This document shows, piece by piece, positions 1-12,535 of a DNA stretch of 64,000 nucleotides; positions within the stretch are counted from its first letter, which is position 1, and each line of letters starts with the position of its first letter. The translations under genes were made by a program, and so were the position numbers. A model generated the notes under the pieces. The model was not told the origin of the DNA. It ran no database searches and saw nothing but the letters and a program-made list of their open reading frames with translations. The DNA comes from Centrapalus pauciflorus (lineage: Eukaryota; Streptophyta; Magnoliopsida; Asterales; Asteraceae): contig JAANYP010004329.1 in NCBI GenBank assembly GCA_020465985.1, forward strand, positions 122,067 through 186,066, given 5' to 3'.

Positions 1-84
<84 letters not shown>
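1..84. repeat. (TA)42 microsatellite
   Basis: Uninterrupted TA dinucleotides from the window edge to base 84. It abuts the first base of a MITE that ends at another TA tract (520), so the MITE sits inside a TA tract. Confidence 0.98.
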
Positions 85-645
<561 letters not shown>

Positions 646-780
646 GAGGGGTTCAATGGAAAACCTCATGAATCGAAGAGCTTCCATGCACCATCACAAA
701 TGAACCATCACAAATCATCTGAATCAATGACTATAAATTGGTTCCCCAGTTTTTCGATGCATATGAGTTTTCCATATATT
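646..780. mobile_element. Small foldback element between TA tracts
   Basis: About 135 bp between two TA tracts. The ends carry an inverted repeat: ATGGAAAACCTCATGAATCG on the left, and on the right the reverse complement begins ATGGAAAACTCATATGCATC. Size, inverted ends and TA flanks fit a very small MITE. There is no internal coding sequence. Confidence 0.5.
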
Positions 781-790
781 ATATATATAT

Positions 791-1258
791 AAGTTCAATA
801 GAGTAATTTTAAAAATTCAATATTCGGAAAATATCTCAAAATTTACATTTGCTTTTTAATTTTTTTTATATCGACATATTTAAAGCAATATTATAAAAAT
901 ATTTACCAAAAGGTTCATACCTTCATATATTAATATTCGAAAGATAAATCCAATTAATGTATGAAAAATTTGTTTGAATGATATATCATTTACACAAACT
1001 TAATGTTAATGGTCGACCATTCATTGATAATTTCACACGGTTTCAAGTTGTGTTTGAGTGTGATTTTTGACAAATAGTCTTATATTGTTAATTTACACAT
1101 GATATTTTTCATTTATTTATTTTTTCGAATCTAAGTTATGATATTTTGATGAAAAATCTTATAATGTTGGTTTATTACATGACTTTGCAAAAAAATATAT
1201 GTGAATGATCATTCACAAGAGGTACGTTCAATATTGATGGGTATGCTGATGAACCTTA
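791..1258. mobile_element. MITE-like element family B, TA-flanked on the left
   Basis: AT-rich element of about 470 bp. It starts AAGTTCAATAGAG after a TA tract and ends GGGTATGCTGATGAACC. The right part (1198-1257), with palindrome GTGAATGATCATTCAC and the end GCTGATGAACC, matches the reversed left end of the MITE at 15763-16170. The two therefore look like diverged relatives. The exact left boundary is uncertain. Confidence 0.5.
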
Positions 1259-1602
1259 TTTTATTTATACACAAGTACATATACGTATGTATGTGTATAT
1301 GTATAATTGAATGAGTGTGAAATCAAGAGTGAGCCAAGCACCACTTCGGGAAATGTTAGACCAAATAAGTTCTGCCTTGGAACATACCCAAGAATATTAG
1401 CAAGTTACTCTACCTAAAAGCATAACTTTAGATTTCTCTTGTGAAAAAAGAATATATTTCAATTAATATCAAGGCTAACCTTTTCTTCAAATACAAACAT
1501 TCCCCTAAACTATTTTCCATTTTTTTCCCCACAATATATATGATCAATCTTTTTTATTTTCTTTTCAAACATTGATCAATCACTGCCACTTAATCTTTAG
1601 CC
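1259..1602 (+). promoter_or_regulatory. Upstream region of the first pectin methylesterase gene
   Basis: AT-rich DNA between the MITE cluster and the ATG at 1603. The best TATA-like candidate is ACAATATATATGATC near 1531-1545, about 65 bp before the ATG, followed by a pyrimidine-rich leader. MITE-derived sequence ends only about 340 bp upstream of the ATG and may form part of the distal promoter. No other element is clear. Confidence 0.3.
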
Positions 1603-3521
1603 ATGAAACTCATCCCTAGTTTTGTGGTTTTTTCTTTCATCTTCTCACCCTTAATCATGCTAGTATCCTCTCAAACCCTAAGCCATCAAGAACAAACCAT
1701 GGAGAATCCATTGATTCTACAAGCTTGTAGCAATATAATAGATCGAGACGCGTGTCTCGCGAATCTTAAATCGTTTCTTGATGACCATAGTGCTATACAC
1801 CACAAGCCTGACTCGATCTTGAGAGCCGCCTTGAAGGCGACACTCAACGAGACACAACGAGCCATGCAGACGTTCACCAAGTTCACCTCGTTGTCCTCAA
1901 GTTCGCGAGAGCAAATCGCGATTGAGGACTGCAAGGAACTCCTTGACTTCTCGGTTTCTGAACTAGCATGGTCATTAGCCGAAATGAAGGAGATTCGAGC
2001 GGGGTCTCAAAACCCTAGTTACCAAGGGAACCTAAAGTCTTGGCTAAGTGCTGCATTAAGCAACCAAGATACTTGTCTCGAAGGGTTTGAAGGCACGAAT
2101 CGACACGTTGAGAGCTTTATAAAAGGAAGTTTAACACAAGTTACACAATTAATTAGTAATGTACTGACTTTGTATACTCAACTACATACCTTACCTTTTA
2201 AACCTCCAAGAAATTATGGTGATAAAACGAACACTTTCTTTCCAAAATGGATGACTGAAGGCGATAAGGATCTGATGCTTGCGACTCCAAACGCAATGCA
2301 TGTCGATGTCGTGGTGGCGTTGGATGGTTCAGGTCGTTATCGTTCGATCTCTGAAGCGATTAACGATGCTCCTAACTATAGTATCAGGAGGTATGTTATA
2401 TATGTGAAAAGAGGAGTTTATAAGGAGAATGTAGATATGAAGAAGAAGAAGACCAACATTATGCTTGTAGGAGATGGCATTGGAGCCACCATAGTGACCG
2501 GAGATCGAAATTTCATGCAAGGATGGACTACGTTTCGAACCGCAACTGTTGGTAAGAATATTTTGCCCAATCTTAATTATTTCTTTTAGTATTTGAGGTA
2601 TTTTTATAAACTTGCATGCATGTAATTTAAGCTCAATTGTGATTATTGAAAGAAAATCACTACAATATAATATTATATACCCAAAATTTGTTCAATACAC
2701 AAAGTTTAATGCTCTTAAAGCTGTATGCATATATATGATACTTTACAAGTTTTTAAGTGTATATATGTTTTGATCCAAGAATAATTTTTATTATGTTATC
2801 TCTAACTACATAACATATTGAGTTTCTTCTTCATTTGTTATGGTTTTAAGCGGTTTCCGGTAAGGGATTTATAGCAAGGGACATCACCTTTCGCAACACA
2901 GCCGGTCCTCAGAACCACCAAGGTGTTGCGCTGCGTGTAGATTCCGATCAATCTGCATTTTATCGTTGCAGCATGGAAGGCTACCAAGACACCCTTTACG
3001 CCCATTCCCTCCGCCAATTCTACCGCGAATGCAGCATTTATGGCACTATAGACTTTATCTTTGGAAACGGTGCAGCAGTTCTCCAAAACTGCAAGATTTA
3101 CACGAGGGACCCTTTGCCGTTACAAAAGGTCACCATCACGGCTCAAGGCCGTAAAAACCCTAATCAGAACACAGGGTTTTCGATCCAAGATAGCTTTGTT
3201 TATGCCACGAAACCGACTTATTTAGGAAGGCCATGGAAAGAATATTCTCGGACTGTGTTCATGAACACGTACATGAGTTCGATGGTCCAGCCACGAGGGT
3301 GGCTAGAATGGTATGGAAACTTTGCATTGAGCACATTGTGGTATGGGGAGTATAGAAACTATGGTCCTGGTGCATCACTTTCGGGACGGGTTCGATGGCC
3401 TGGCTACCACATGGCCATGGATGCATCAATGGCTAATTCTTTCACTGTTCGGAGTTTTATCGATGGGTTATCATGGTTACCAGCAACTGGAGTCACATTC
3501 TCAGCCGGTTTATCGAATTAA
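1603..3521 (+). CDS. Pectin methylesterase with N-terminal inhibitor domain (join 1603..2551, 2851..3521)
   Basis: Demethylesterifies cell-wall homogalacturonan. Two exons (949 + 671 nt) give 539 residues. The intron at 2552-2850 has GT (GTAAGAATA) and AG borders and is phase 1; reading through the donor gives a false early stop at 2587. Residues 1-24 are a hydrophobic signal peptide. A PMEI-like domain spans about 35-195 with Cys42, 51, 110 and 158. The catalytic domain (from about 233) has GVYKE 271-275, Q340, GYQDTLY with Q362 and D363, catalytic D384 in GTIDFIFG, and R443 in LGRPWK. Oddities: no RRLL/RKLL processing motif between the domains, and the loop before LGRPWK is 9 residues shorter than in the next gene. 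Family identity is certain; substrate preference and expression cannot be read here. Confidence 0.95.
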
Positions 3522-6231
3522 TTGATCGATTTATTTACAGTATTGTTAAATCATGGCCAATTTCATGTGCCAAATTCGATTTATTCATATTAATTAATTA
3601 TGTACATATTTTTATTCAATGTTGTGTATGTAAGAAAGAATTACAGATTAATTTGTTAATTTATTGAATAATATTTCTTACGGTAGCTATAAGCTCATAC
3701 TACATATCATATAAAATGATAAAAATTTATACCTATCAAATAATCTTTTTAAATTGTAACATTAATATTGAAATAATTTTTATTTATTTATTTTGCGATT
3801 AAGTTTTTAAACATTTTTTTCTTATTATTTAAGTCTCTAAACTCTTTTTGTTTTAATTTAAAAATGTATATTTGACATTTTTATTAGTTACCAAAAATTA
3901 ACTTTAATTTTTTCGTTTGATTAATGTTGGAAAAAAAACCTATCTTTTTATATTTTTAATGATTAAGTCGCTAAACTTTTGTTTTATGAATTGTGTTTTA
4001 CATGTTGGTCAAAATATATAATTTTAAACAAAACAAACATAGTATAGAGACTTTTAAGGTCTGACAATGTCAACCCACTCTACAAGATTTGGGTTGATTT
4101 GGACAATAATACTAGATCAGTGGGTTTTGTATGGGCATGACAAAAATTTGCAACGGGTTAAAATGGGCGTTGATAAACAACATTGAGGGTTGAAATGGAC
4201 GACTACAAAAAATTGATAATTGTGAGGGTCACCAACACAAAGGTAATCAACTAATCACCAAGACACCAATGTTCATGTACCAGTTACAACATTTGTGTCT
4301 CCACTCCCCCACGTACACAACCTACCAACCACCACATGCCGACACCACCACCGCCACACAACCACCACGGATCACCGTTAACCAACACTGTTTTGCAAGA
4401 AGCAACCTTTTCGGCTTTTCGCCAAGCACATCGTTGACAACCTTCAGTCCGTCACCATCATGCTGGACACCGTCGAGCAGCCGAAGAGGAGGAAAGATTA
4501 GGTGTGTTATGCAGGGATGTTAATTGATGACCGTCTCTTTTTATCCCTTAAATTTTTGTGAGAGTTTTGAAAGACTTTGAAATGTGAAAACCTTTTGCAA
4601 GATAATTTTGAAATAAAATATAAATATTTTAAATTTTAAACGTGGGGACTAGATGATTTACCCGTAAATCTGAATTGCGTTTTGATTTTTTAATAAACAT
4701 TAAAAAAACATTATTATAATGTCAGATGATTGTCATTTTTTATTTATTAATTTAAAAGATTATAATATCTGTTTTTAATATAATTGTGAGTTTAATATCA
4801 GAATAAAGCGTTATATGTATTCAAAGTTAATTAACCTGAGTAAGAGTTTTTTTGGGAAAAAGTAGCGAGTCAACCTGGCCCGCATTACCCTAACCCGTTT
4901 CAACCCGAACCCATTTTTGACTCGAACCCGTTTCAACCCGAACCCATTCCAGCCCGCACGCGTTTCAACCCGAACCCGTCTTGGCCCGTTACTCAACCCG
5001 TCCATTTTGCCACCCCAAAGTCAATTTGACAAAATGCTTAGGGACTTAATTGTGAAAATTAAAAAAGTTGATTGAGTTTATCAATATTAAATCTAAATTG
5101 TATTAAATTAATAGGTGTAGGGAATATAAAAAGGAATGCATGAAATGCAATTATAATGGATAAATATAACAATAGATAAAATTGAAAGGACCCAAGATAG
5201 CTACTATATATAAGACAGTAGTCACCATCTTTCCTAATTTTAATACAAAAAATTGATTGAAGTTTCACATTTGTAAACAAATACGTTCCAATTTCTGTTC
5301 TGGTTTGATCACACCGGATGGTTTTGAAAAGCGGATCGGATAAGTTTTTGAACTTGTATGTTGGACTGGAAATTAACCGGTTATTTCATCCCAGTTTATT
5401 TGATGTAGTTAACACCGATAAACTGGGGATGAGTTGATTAGGATTTTTGAGAAAAAATTGTTCGGATCAAAAGTTAACGAAATTAAATTAACTTTCAATG
5501 TTTAGTATTTTCATTTTTATGTCAAGTATGTGTAATTTGAATGTTTAAAGTTTGATGTTTGATGAGACATAGAAAGTATTATATCAATCACAAATATTTT
5601 CTAGGATTTCATCTCTTTTTTATAATTTATAAATTTAAATTAATTATGACATAATTCGATTTTTGGATCGATGTTGAATCAGTTTGGTTTTTGAAATATT
5701 TGGTCCAGTTTTATAGAGTTGCCACTCAGCTAGTCAGCTTGAAACCGTTGCATATATACCTCTAATACATTATTACCCAAAACAAGAAAAGTTAAAAAAA
5801 ATATTGCCTCATCTTAAATTATATGTAAAGTTGATTACTTTCCTATGTACATGTATCTTGTAGCATAATTCCTGCCCCTTCAAACAAGCGGGTCAATGAT
5901 CAAATGACAAAAATTAAACATACTTTTGAAATTTTTTTATAAAAAACAATTTGTTTGATATATCATTTTCGTTACTATAGGTCATTTTGATAATTCCGTC
6001 ACCCCTGATTGTACGGTTTTCGTGCCACCTATGTTATAAAAAATTTTGGTTCTCTCATTTGAAATGGAAAACACAATTAAAGCTCTTGTTTTCCTCCAAA
6101 CCTCAGCTTCTTTACCAGAAAAAAGAACTAATCTTTAAAGATCTTTAATTCATTGTCATTTTGCCCTTATCTTTTTTTTTTTTACCAAAATATTCAAAAT
6201 TTAAAGGTCTCCTTAAAGTTTAACTAATCTG
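3522..6231. other. Intergenic region between the two pectin methylesterase genes
   Basis: About 2.7 kb of AT-rich DNA with no convincing gene. It holds the 3' UTR of the first gene, a degenerate AACCCG-motif block (4866-5010) and a hairpin (arms 5386-5399 and 5418-5432, TCATCCCAGTTTAT against its near-complement). The short open frame at 4269-4523 is Thr/Pro/Ser-rich with no recognisable domain, and I do not call it. No LTR or transposase was seen. Confidence 0.6.
4866..5010. repeat. Degenerate AACCCG(TTTC) repeat block
   Basis: AACCCG-type motifs recur about every 10-20 bases, often as TTTCAACCCGAACCC. The block ends with TTTTGCCACCCC, whose reverse complement GGGGTGGCAAAA resembles the outer end of some hAT-type MITEs. 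No matching left end was found, so only the repeat is called. Confidence 0.6.
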
Positions 6232-6238
6232 TATAAAA
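6232..6238 (+). promoter_or_regulatory. TATA box of the second pectin methylesterase gene
   Basis: TATAAAA within GTATAAAAAGGAGG, about 215 bp before the ATG at 6447. It is followed by a plausible start region near 6260-6270 and a leader of roughly 180 bp. This is the only strong TATA match near this gene. Confidence 0.55.
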
Positions 6239-6446
6239 AGGAGGCCTTTTATCTCAAAGATTCATCAGGGGGAGGGTCAACCCTACACTTTTGACCCTCT
6301 CTCAATCCTTATAACAAATTCTATACATATCAGAAATCAAAAGTTAGATATACAGATTTTAGGGTATATATGCATATATATACATATAGATATATGTATA
6401 TGTATCTGTAGTAGAGATATATATAGGATAACAGGAAGTTTTAGAT

Positions 6447-9400
6447 ATGGCCGAGGGCTATAGAACGTCGAAAATTGCGATACTTTGTGTCGTATTCGTG
6501 GTACTTGTGGTTATGGTTGTTGGTTTGATTGTTATGATGAATGGATACAATTCTTATAAGCCTGAAAACACTCAACATGATGATGATATAAAGGACTCCA
6601 TACGAGCCGTTTGCGTAACAACTGATTACAACAAAACTTGCGTCGATAGCCTTATAGAAGCACATCCAGAATCCACCGATCCTTATGACCATGTAAAGAC
6701 CATGTTCGAGATCACAATTCAGAAACTTGATGCTTTGGTTAACAACTCGTCGCTTGTGAAAGAAGTTCATGAAGATCCGAGAATCGATGATGCTCTTGTT
6801 GTTTGTAAGGAGCTTTCAGGGCTTGCTGTTAGGGATTTGAGGAGATCTTTCGAGAAAATAAATGGGTTTGGTCATATTGAGTTTGCACAAGCGCTAGCCG
6901 AGCTTAAGATATGGATGAGTGGCGCGATAACGTATGAACAAACTTGTTTAGATGGGTTTGAAAATACGGAAGGGGATTCGGGAGAGAAAATGAGAAAAGC
7001 GTTGAATGTGACGATGGAGTTGACGAGTATTGGTCTTGCTATGATTACTGATCTATCACAGGCTCTTGAAGCATTCGATGCACCTCAAAGTACTAATCGT
7101 CGTTTGCTTTCGTTGTTAAACAATGATCATAATCTTCCTGAATGGGTGGATGATCGAGACCGAAATATCTTTTTAAAGCCGCTCGCGGAGATCATTCCAA
7201 ACATAACTATCGCGCAAGATGGAAGTGGAGATTTCGTGTCGATTAATGAAGCTGTGAAAGTCATTCCTCATAAAGGAGAGAAGAGGTTTGTGCTCTACAT
7301 TAAACAAGGAGTTTACAAAGAGATTGTCCAAATCCCGAAACACATGACTCGATTAATGGTAATCGGGGATGGCCCCGATAAGACGAGGATAACCGGAAGC
7401 TTGAACTTCTTGGATGGAATTACCACCTTTCATACCGCAACCTTTGGTAAGTAAGATGGGTCATCAGTTGTGAGAAATAACAACCTACTTTGTTAAAATT
7501 CAAAAGTATAGAAACCTACTTTGAAAGTCATCAACTATAGCAATCTATTTTTATGATATTTATGAGGGTTTATTATGAAAAAAAAACCAACATGTTTTCA
7601 CGTTTTTTGCATTTTCGTCCCTCCATGTTATTTTTTTCCATAAAAAACCTCCAAGTTATTCTTTTCTTATTGGTTTAGTGAAATTTTGGACATCAGACCC
7701 CGGTTATAATTTGTGAACCGGGTTTTAAAAACTTGAAAAACCGGGTCCTAATGTCCAAATTTCACTAAACCAATAAGAAAAGAATAACTTGAGGTTTTTT
7801 TATAGAAAAAAAAACATGGAGGGACGAAAACGCAAAAAACGCAAAAACATGTTGGTTTTTATCATAATAAACCCTATTTATGATTATAGCAATCTACTTC
7901 AAAATATGCCAATCATGACATCTACTGTATATTTTTTCATGATTATAACAATTATTTTTGAAATTTATCCGTTGATTATTTCTTTTCAGGATTATAATGA
8001 CAAAGTTAAAACTAATAATCAATTATAGTAGGTTACCATAGTCATGAATTCAGAAGTAGATTGCTAAAACTGGTAAAAAACTTAAATTAGATTGCTGTAA
8101 TTGTGAATTGTGGCAAAGTAGGATGCCAATTCTCGCAATTACGTGCAATTTACCCTACCTTCTGTGTACGTATAATTAACTCGGTCGAAATGATTTATGC
8201 AGCTGTCTGTGGAGACTTTTTCATGGCTAAGGATATTGCATTTGAGAACACAGCAGGTCCCGAAAAGCACCAAGCTGTTGCATTGCGCGTTAGTGCTGAC
8301 AGAGCGATCTTCTACAACTGCCACATGGATGGTTACCAAGACACGCTTTACGCACACACGTATCGCCAATTCTATCGAGAGTGTGTCATCTCAGGCACCA
8401 TAGATTTTGTTTTCGGAGATAGTGCATCAGTGTTCCAAAACTGCGTTATGCTTGTTCGTAAGCCAATGGACAACCAGAATTGCATCGTCACAGCACAAGG
8501 TAGAAAGGAAATCCGACAACCAACAGGAACTGTCCTACAAAACTGCAGCATCCTGGCGGATCCTGCCTACTATCCTACGAGATTTGTCCTTAAATCCTAC
8601 CTTGGACGCCCGTGGAAACAGTTTTCAAGAACAATTATAATGGAATCTTTCATCGATGACTTGATCCAACCTCAAGGATGGTTGCCTTGGAATGAAACTT
8701 TTGCTTTTGATACACTTTTTTACACCGAATTCAATAACCATGGTCCAGGATCTTCCAAGTTGCAACGAGTACAATGGCCGGGGGTTAAGGAACTAACAAC
8801 AAAAGAAATCAAACATTTTACGCCAGGAAAATTCATCACGGGCGATGCATGGATCCCACCAACAGGCGTCCCTTACTCGTCTGAATTCTTCTTTGAACCC
8901 CCGAAAGATGAATCAAAGGATGGTCACCATAAGAAACCGAAGAAAGAGGACAGCGAAGATCCTTCCATTCCAAAGAAAGAAAAGAAACGAAAAAAAGACA
9001 AGAAACCAAAGAAAGACAAAAAACCGAAGAAAGACAAGGGTGGCGGATTGATACCAGACGCGATACCTTCAGATATAACGAAACCACCAACTGCAAGTGC
9101 TCCTATCACTACACCTAACCACGTGCCCATACCCGTACCCGTGAGTGGATTGATCCCAGACTCGATACATTCAGATATGATAAAACCACCAACTGCAAGT
9201 CCTGTAACCGTACCCAACCACATGCCCATACCCGTACCCGTGAGTGGATTGATCCCAGACTCGATACCTTCAGATTTAACGAAACCACCAGCTGCAAGTC
9301 CGGCCAGCATACCTAACCACATGCCCGTACCCGTACCTGTGAGTGCATTGATCCCAGACTCAAAACCTTCAGATATAAGGAAACCACCGGCTGCAAATCC

Positions 9401-9668
9401 TGTAACCATACCTAACCAAGTACCCATAACCGTACCCGCGAGTGGATTGATCCCAGACTCGAAACCTTCAGATATAATGAAGCCACCAGCTGCAAGTCCT
9501 GTCAACACACCTAACCAAGTACCCATACCTGTATCCGTACCCATACCCATACCCGTGAATGAGATAAGTGCACCAGTATCAAACCCAACACATTCACCAG
9601 AAGCATCCCCAGAAACCAAAGACAAACCTTTTTTTAAAAGAATTTTTGGAAATTTTATTACAGGTTAG
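6447..9668 (+). CDS. Membrane-anchored pectin methylesterase with repeat tail (join 6447..7446, 8203..9668)
   Basis: Homogalacturonan demethylesterase, 821 residues from two exons; intron 7447-8202 is phase 1, at the same place as in the upstream paralog. Residues 10-32 form a membrane anchor or uncleaved signal. The PMEI-like domain (about 50-212) has Cys56, 65, 120 and 167. RRLL at 218-221 matches the known pro-region processing motif. Catalytic features: Q379 and D380 in GYQDTLY, D401 in GTIDFVFG, R469 in LGRPWK. The usual protein end is near residue 560, but about 260 more residues follow in frame: a Lys/Glu/Asp-rich block (about 570-612), five Pro-rich repeats (from 615), and FFKRIFGNFITG at the C terminus. 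Some plant PMEs are known to have long low-complexity tails; the role of this one is unknown. Confidence 0.93.
7566..7874. mobile_element. Mutator-type foldback MITE inside the intron, 9-bp target duplication
   Basis: A 309-bp element flanked by identical 9-mers TATTTATGA at 7557-7565 and 7875-7883. It begins GGGTTTATTATG and ends CATAATAAACCC. Each arm is about 130 bp and almost fully complementary to the other, for example TTATTGGTTTAGTGAAATTT on the left and its complement on the right, so the transcript would form a long hairpin. A 9-bp target duplication with long inverted repeats is the known hallmark of Mutator-like elements. It encodes no transposase. Confidence 0.88.
9045..9560 (+). 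repeat. In-frame 99-bp minisatellite encoding the enzyme tail
   Basis: Five units start at 9045, 9147, 9246, 9345 and 9444, so the spacing is 102 bp once and then 99 bp. Each unit encodes a variant of GLIPDxxxSDxxKPPxASP followed by PNxxPIPVPVS. All spacings are multiples of three, so copy-number change keeps the frame. The last unit drifts into PIPIPV repeats. Confidence 0.95.
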
Positions 9669-11182
9669 TCATATATGCTAGTTTAAGGATTAGTGCCTAT
9701 GTAGTTTAAATAGCTCAAAACGTGGTTTGCCACCCGCGATAAGTAACTTTTGTGGCTTTCAATATACAGATTACAAGATTTTTGTATGCAATCTTATATA
9801 AAAAAGCATGTATATATAAATTAATAGTGGGATAAAATTACAACCCCAAAACACAATTGTGTAACACTAAAATGTAAATTTAGAGATTTAATTAGAAACA
9901 CAAATAAAGAAGAAAATATGTATAGGCTATTACAAGTTTAGATATATGTTGACTGCATCTTTATTTACAAACATGATCATAAAATCATATAAATGATATT
10001 AATTAATCTTATTCATACATTCCATGTTTGATTCAGACCCATATTGATGAAATTAGAGACAAAACAATCATAGTTGTTAAACTCGTACGAGTTGAGTCAT
10101 TTCATACCCAAATTAAGAGTTTCAACTTGATATAGTATGACTAGATATGGAGTGACACTTGGTCTTATTTGTTTTTTGCAATAAGCTCTTTAAAGCATTT
10201 ATATCTTTACGTGGAAAGATGTTTTGTTCTAACTGCAACATGAAAAAAATTCAGACATTTAATCTTTTAAAAAACAAACAACACCTTAGCGAGCTCGAGT
10301 CTTCATCGTTAACCGCCACTGCCTTCGACATCACAACCACATCGTACCATGGTGAGATTCCTTCTTCTCCCTCATCCTATTTTCTTAATCTTTATATGTT
10401 TGGGTTTTATGATTTTAGGAATTTTATTTGGGAAAAAGAATCAGATCTAGGATTTAAGGGGTTTTATGTATTTTCTGTGTGTTTTTGTTTTGTTTCTTCG
10501 TTTACAATGGTGCCGACAATGGAGGAGGCTATTCATTGATTGTCACATATAAACAAGTTACATACCCATAGCTCGGGTTATTTTTTTTTTTCCAAATTAA
10601 TTATTTTAATTCAACAATAATACATTTAAATATTTTCTTAAAAAGAATTATACATTATTTATGATGAAAAATACTTAATTTCATCGTCAATAATATTACA
10701 CACACACACTAGTGATTGAGGTGTTAACAAACACACAGTTTAATTTTGGCATGGTTTAGATAACTAATTGTTAATTCAAAAACATAAACTATAATGAATG
10801 TACATGTAGAAAAAACTAATTGTTGTACATGATAAAAATAGAAACGGGTTGTTCACTTCACCAACAAATACACAAATAACTAAATAAAATACATGAAACA
10901 TGTAGTTTCTCATATTAATAAATATATGTGTTCACTTAAAAGAAATAATCATAAAAAGTTTAAAAAATCTTAATAATATGAAAACATTCAATCGTCGATA
11001 CCCATTCAGTTTGAGAATTTATATGTATTTTTGATATTTTAGTAATTATAAATATTCTCTAAACTGGATGTGCGTTTAATATGTCCCACGTGCAAAAAAA
11101 ATTATTTTTGGTGTTTATTATGGACAAATTCATTTACTGAACATAGCTAATCAAAATAGAAGCAACTGAAATCAAAATACTT
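9669..11182. other. Intergenic region downstream of the pectin methylesterases
   Basis: AT-rich, about 1.5 kb. It contains the 3' UTR of the second enzyme gene. A 126-codon open frame at 10159-10539 has no recognisable domain, and its middle reads like a short exon followed by a GTGAGATTCC donor (about 10290-10360), so it may be a gene scrap. Nothing else is clear. Confidence 0.5.
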
Positions 11183-11285
11183 CACTACTACAAAATAGAT
11201 AATGGAAACCCCCCAAATAAACCCCGATTTTTGTAAAAATAGAGTAAAATCCTAGGTGTATTGGATGGGTAATGAGTTATAAAAC

Positions 11286-11640
11286 AATGGACCCCGGTTT
11301 ATTTATAAACAATCGAGGTCTATTGTAGTCATATTAGAAAAAAAACGCTCAACAAAAGGACTCCGGTGCATTAACAAGGAAACAAGGTTTATTTGTAAGG
11401 GTTTATTGTCATCAGTTTGAAAAAAAAAACACTCAACAAAAGGACCCCGGGAACCGGAGTTTATTCGTAAGGGTTTATTGGCGTCGTATTTAAAAAAACG
11501 CTCAACAAAAGGACCCCGGTTATTAACAAGGAACCGAGGTTTAGTCATAAGGGTGCATTATAGCATTTAATGCTATGACATTGACGTATATCTACCACCT
11601 ATAGACCCTGATTGTGTTTTAAAAAACCGGGGTCTATTTG
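11286..11640. repeat. CACTA subterminal repeat array
   Basis: Repeated blocks of CTCAACAAAAGGACCCCGG with variants near 11348, 11431 and 11501, plus GGACCCCGGTTTATT near 11290 and the inverted ACCGGGGTCT near 11624. Such arrays near CACTA ends are known transposase-binding regions; that role here is inference. Confidence 0.7.
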
Positions 11641-11836
11641 CCTACAACTCAACGGCTACATCACTTGACCATAAACTTTTTCCCTAACTATTTTCCATAA
11701 CTTCTTATTATTTTCTTTCTTCTTCCTCCTCCGTTAATACACTCCACAATTTTCAAAAATCATCTCCTCATAAATATCTTATCTTATTCAATTAATGCAC
11801 AAGAAACTTTCCATCATTTGTTCATTTGATTGTAGG

Positions 11837-11841
<5 letters not shown>

Positions 11842-11914
<73 letters not shown>
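11842..11914. repeat. (TA)n microsatellite inside the CACTA element
   Basis: About 36 TA units between the subterminal array and the transposase region. Confidence 0.95.
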
Positions 11915-11920
<6 letters not shown>

Positions 11921-12535
11921 TTCTTTTTTTTTTAATATATTAATGTGTGTATGTGTCACACACACATGCATATAAAATTAATAATCTTACTAATTTTATT
12001 GTTTATTATATATTGCAGGCACATTTGCAATATCGGTGACACGAAAGATATTAATTGTTGGATCTTTCGTCGAAACTATTATGGTAAATTTAATTATTGA
12101 TCTATATATCGCTCTAATTTTATAACATTCATTAAATATGGATGGACATAGATAGAATTTCATGTCATTAGTAAAAATAAAACTCGTTCGAAATTAATCT
12201 AGTATAGATTAATTCGGATTGTCCCCCGTTTTGGGACTGCTTTTTAAATACTTTGTCTCATTTAGGATGTGAAAGCGTATTAACAAATTAGGTATTTAAG
12301 AAAAAATGGGTATAAATTTCTCTTTACTCCTACGGGTTGCGTTTATGCGCATACTTGGGGAGCTAAAGAGAAATGCTGCCGATTTTTTCTTAAATACTCG
12401 ATCTGTTAATATGTGTATTCACATATGAGACAAAGTATTTAAAAAGTGGGTTAGGGTTGACTACCAGGTGCCACATTCATACTTATATCATGCATCGATA
12501 TGGTATATTACATAAACTTCTTTTATTGTTTACAG

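Noticed and set aside
4269..4523. An 84-codon Thr/Pro-rich frame between the enzyme genes
   Set aside because: Low complexity, no homology recognised, no promoter or splice context.
8924..9625. A 233-codon minus-strand frame opposite the enzyme tail
   Set aside because: Antisense shadow of the in-frame 99-bp repeats; Gly/Thr-rich with no domain.
10159..10539. A 126-codon open frame downstream of the enzyme genes
   Set aside because: No recognisable domain, AT-rich composition and a likely splice donor inside; insufficient to call a gene.
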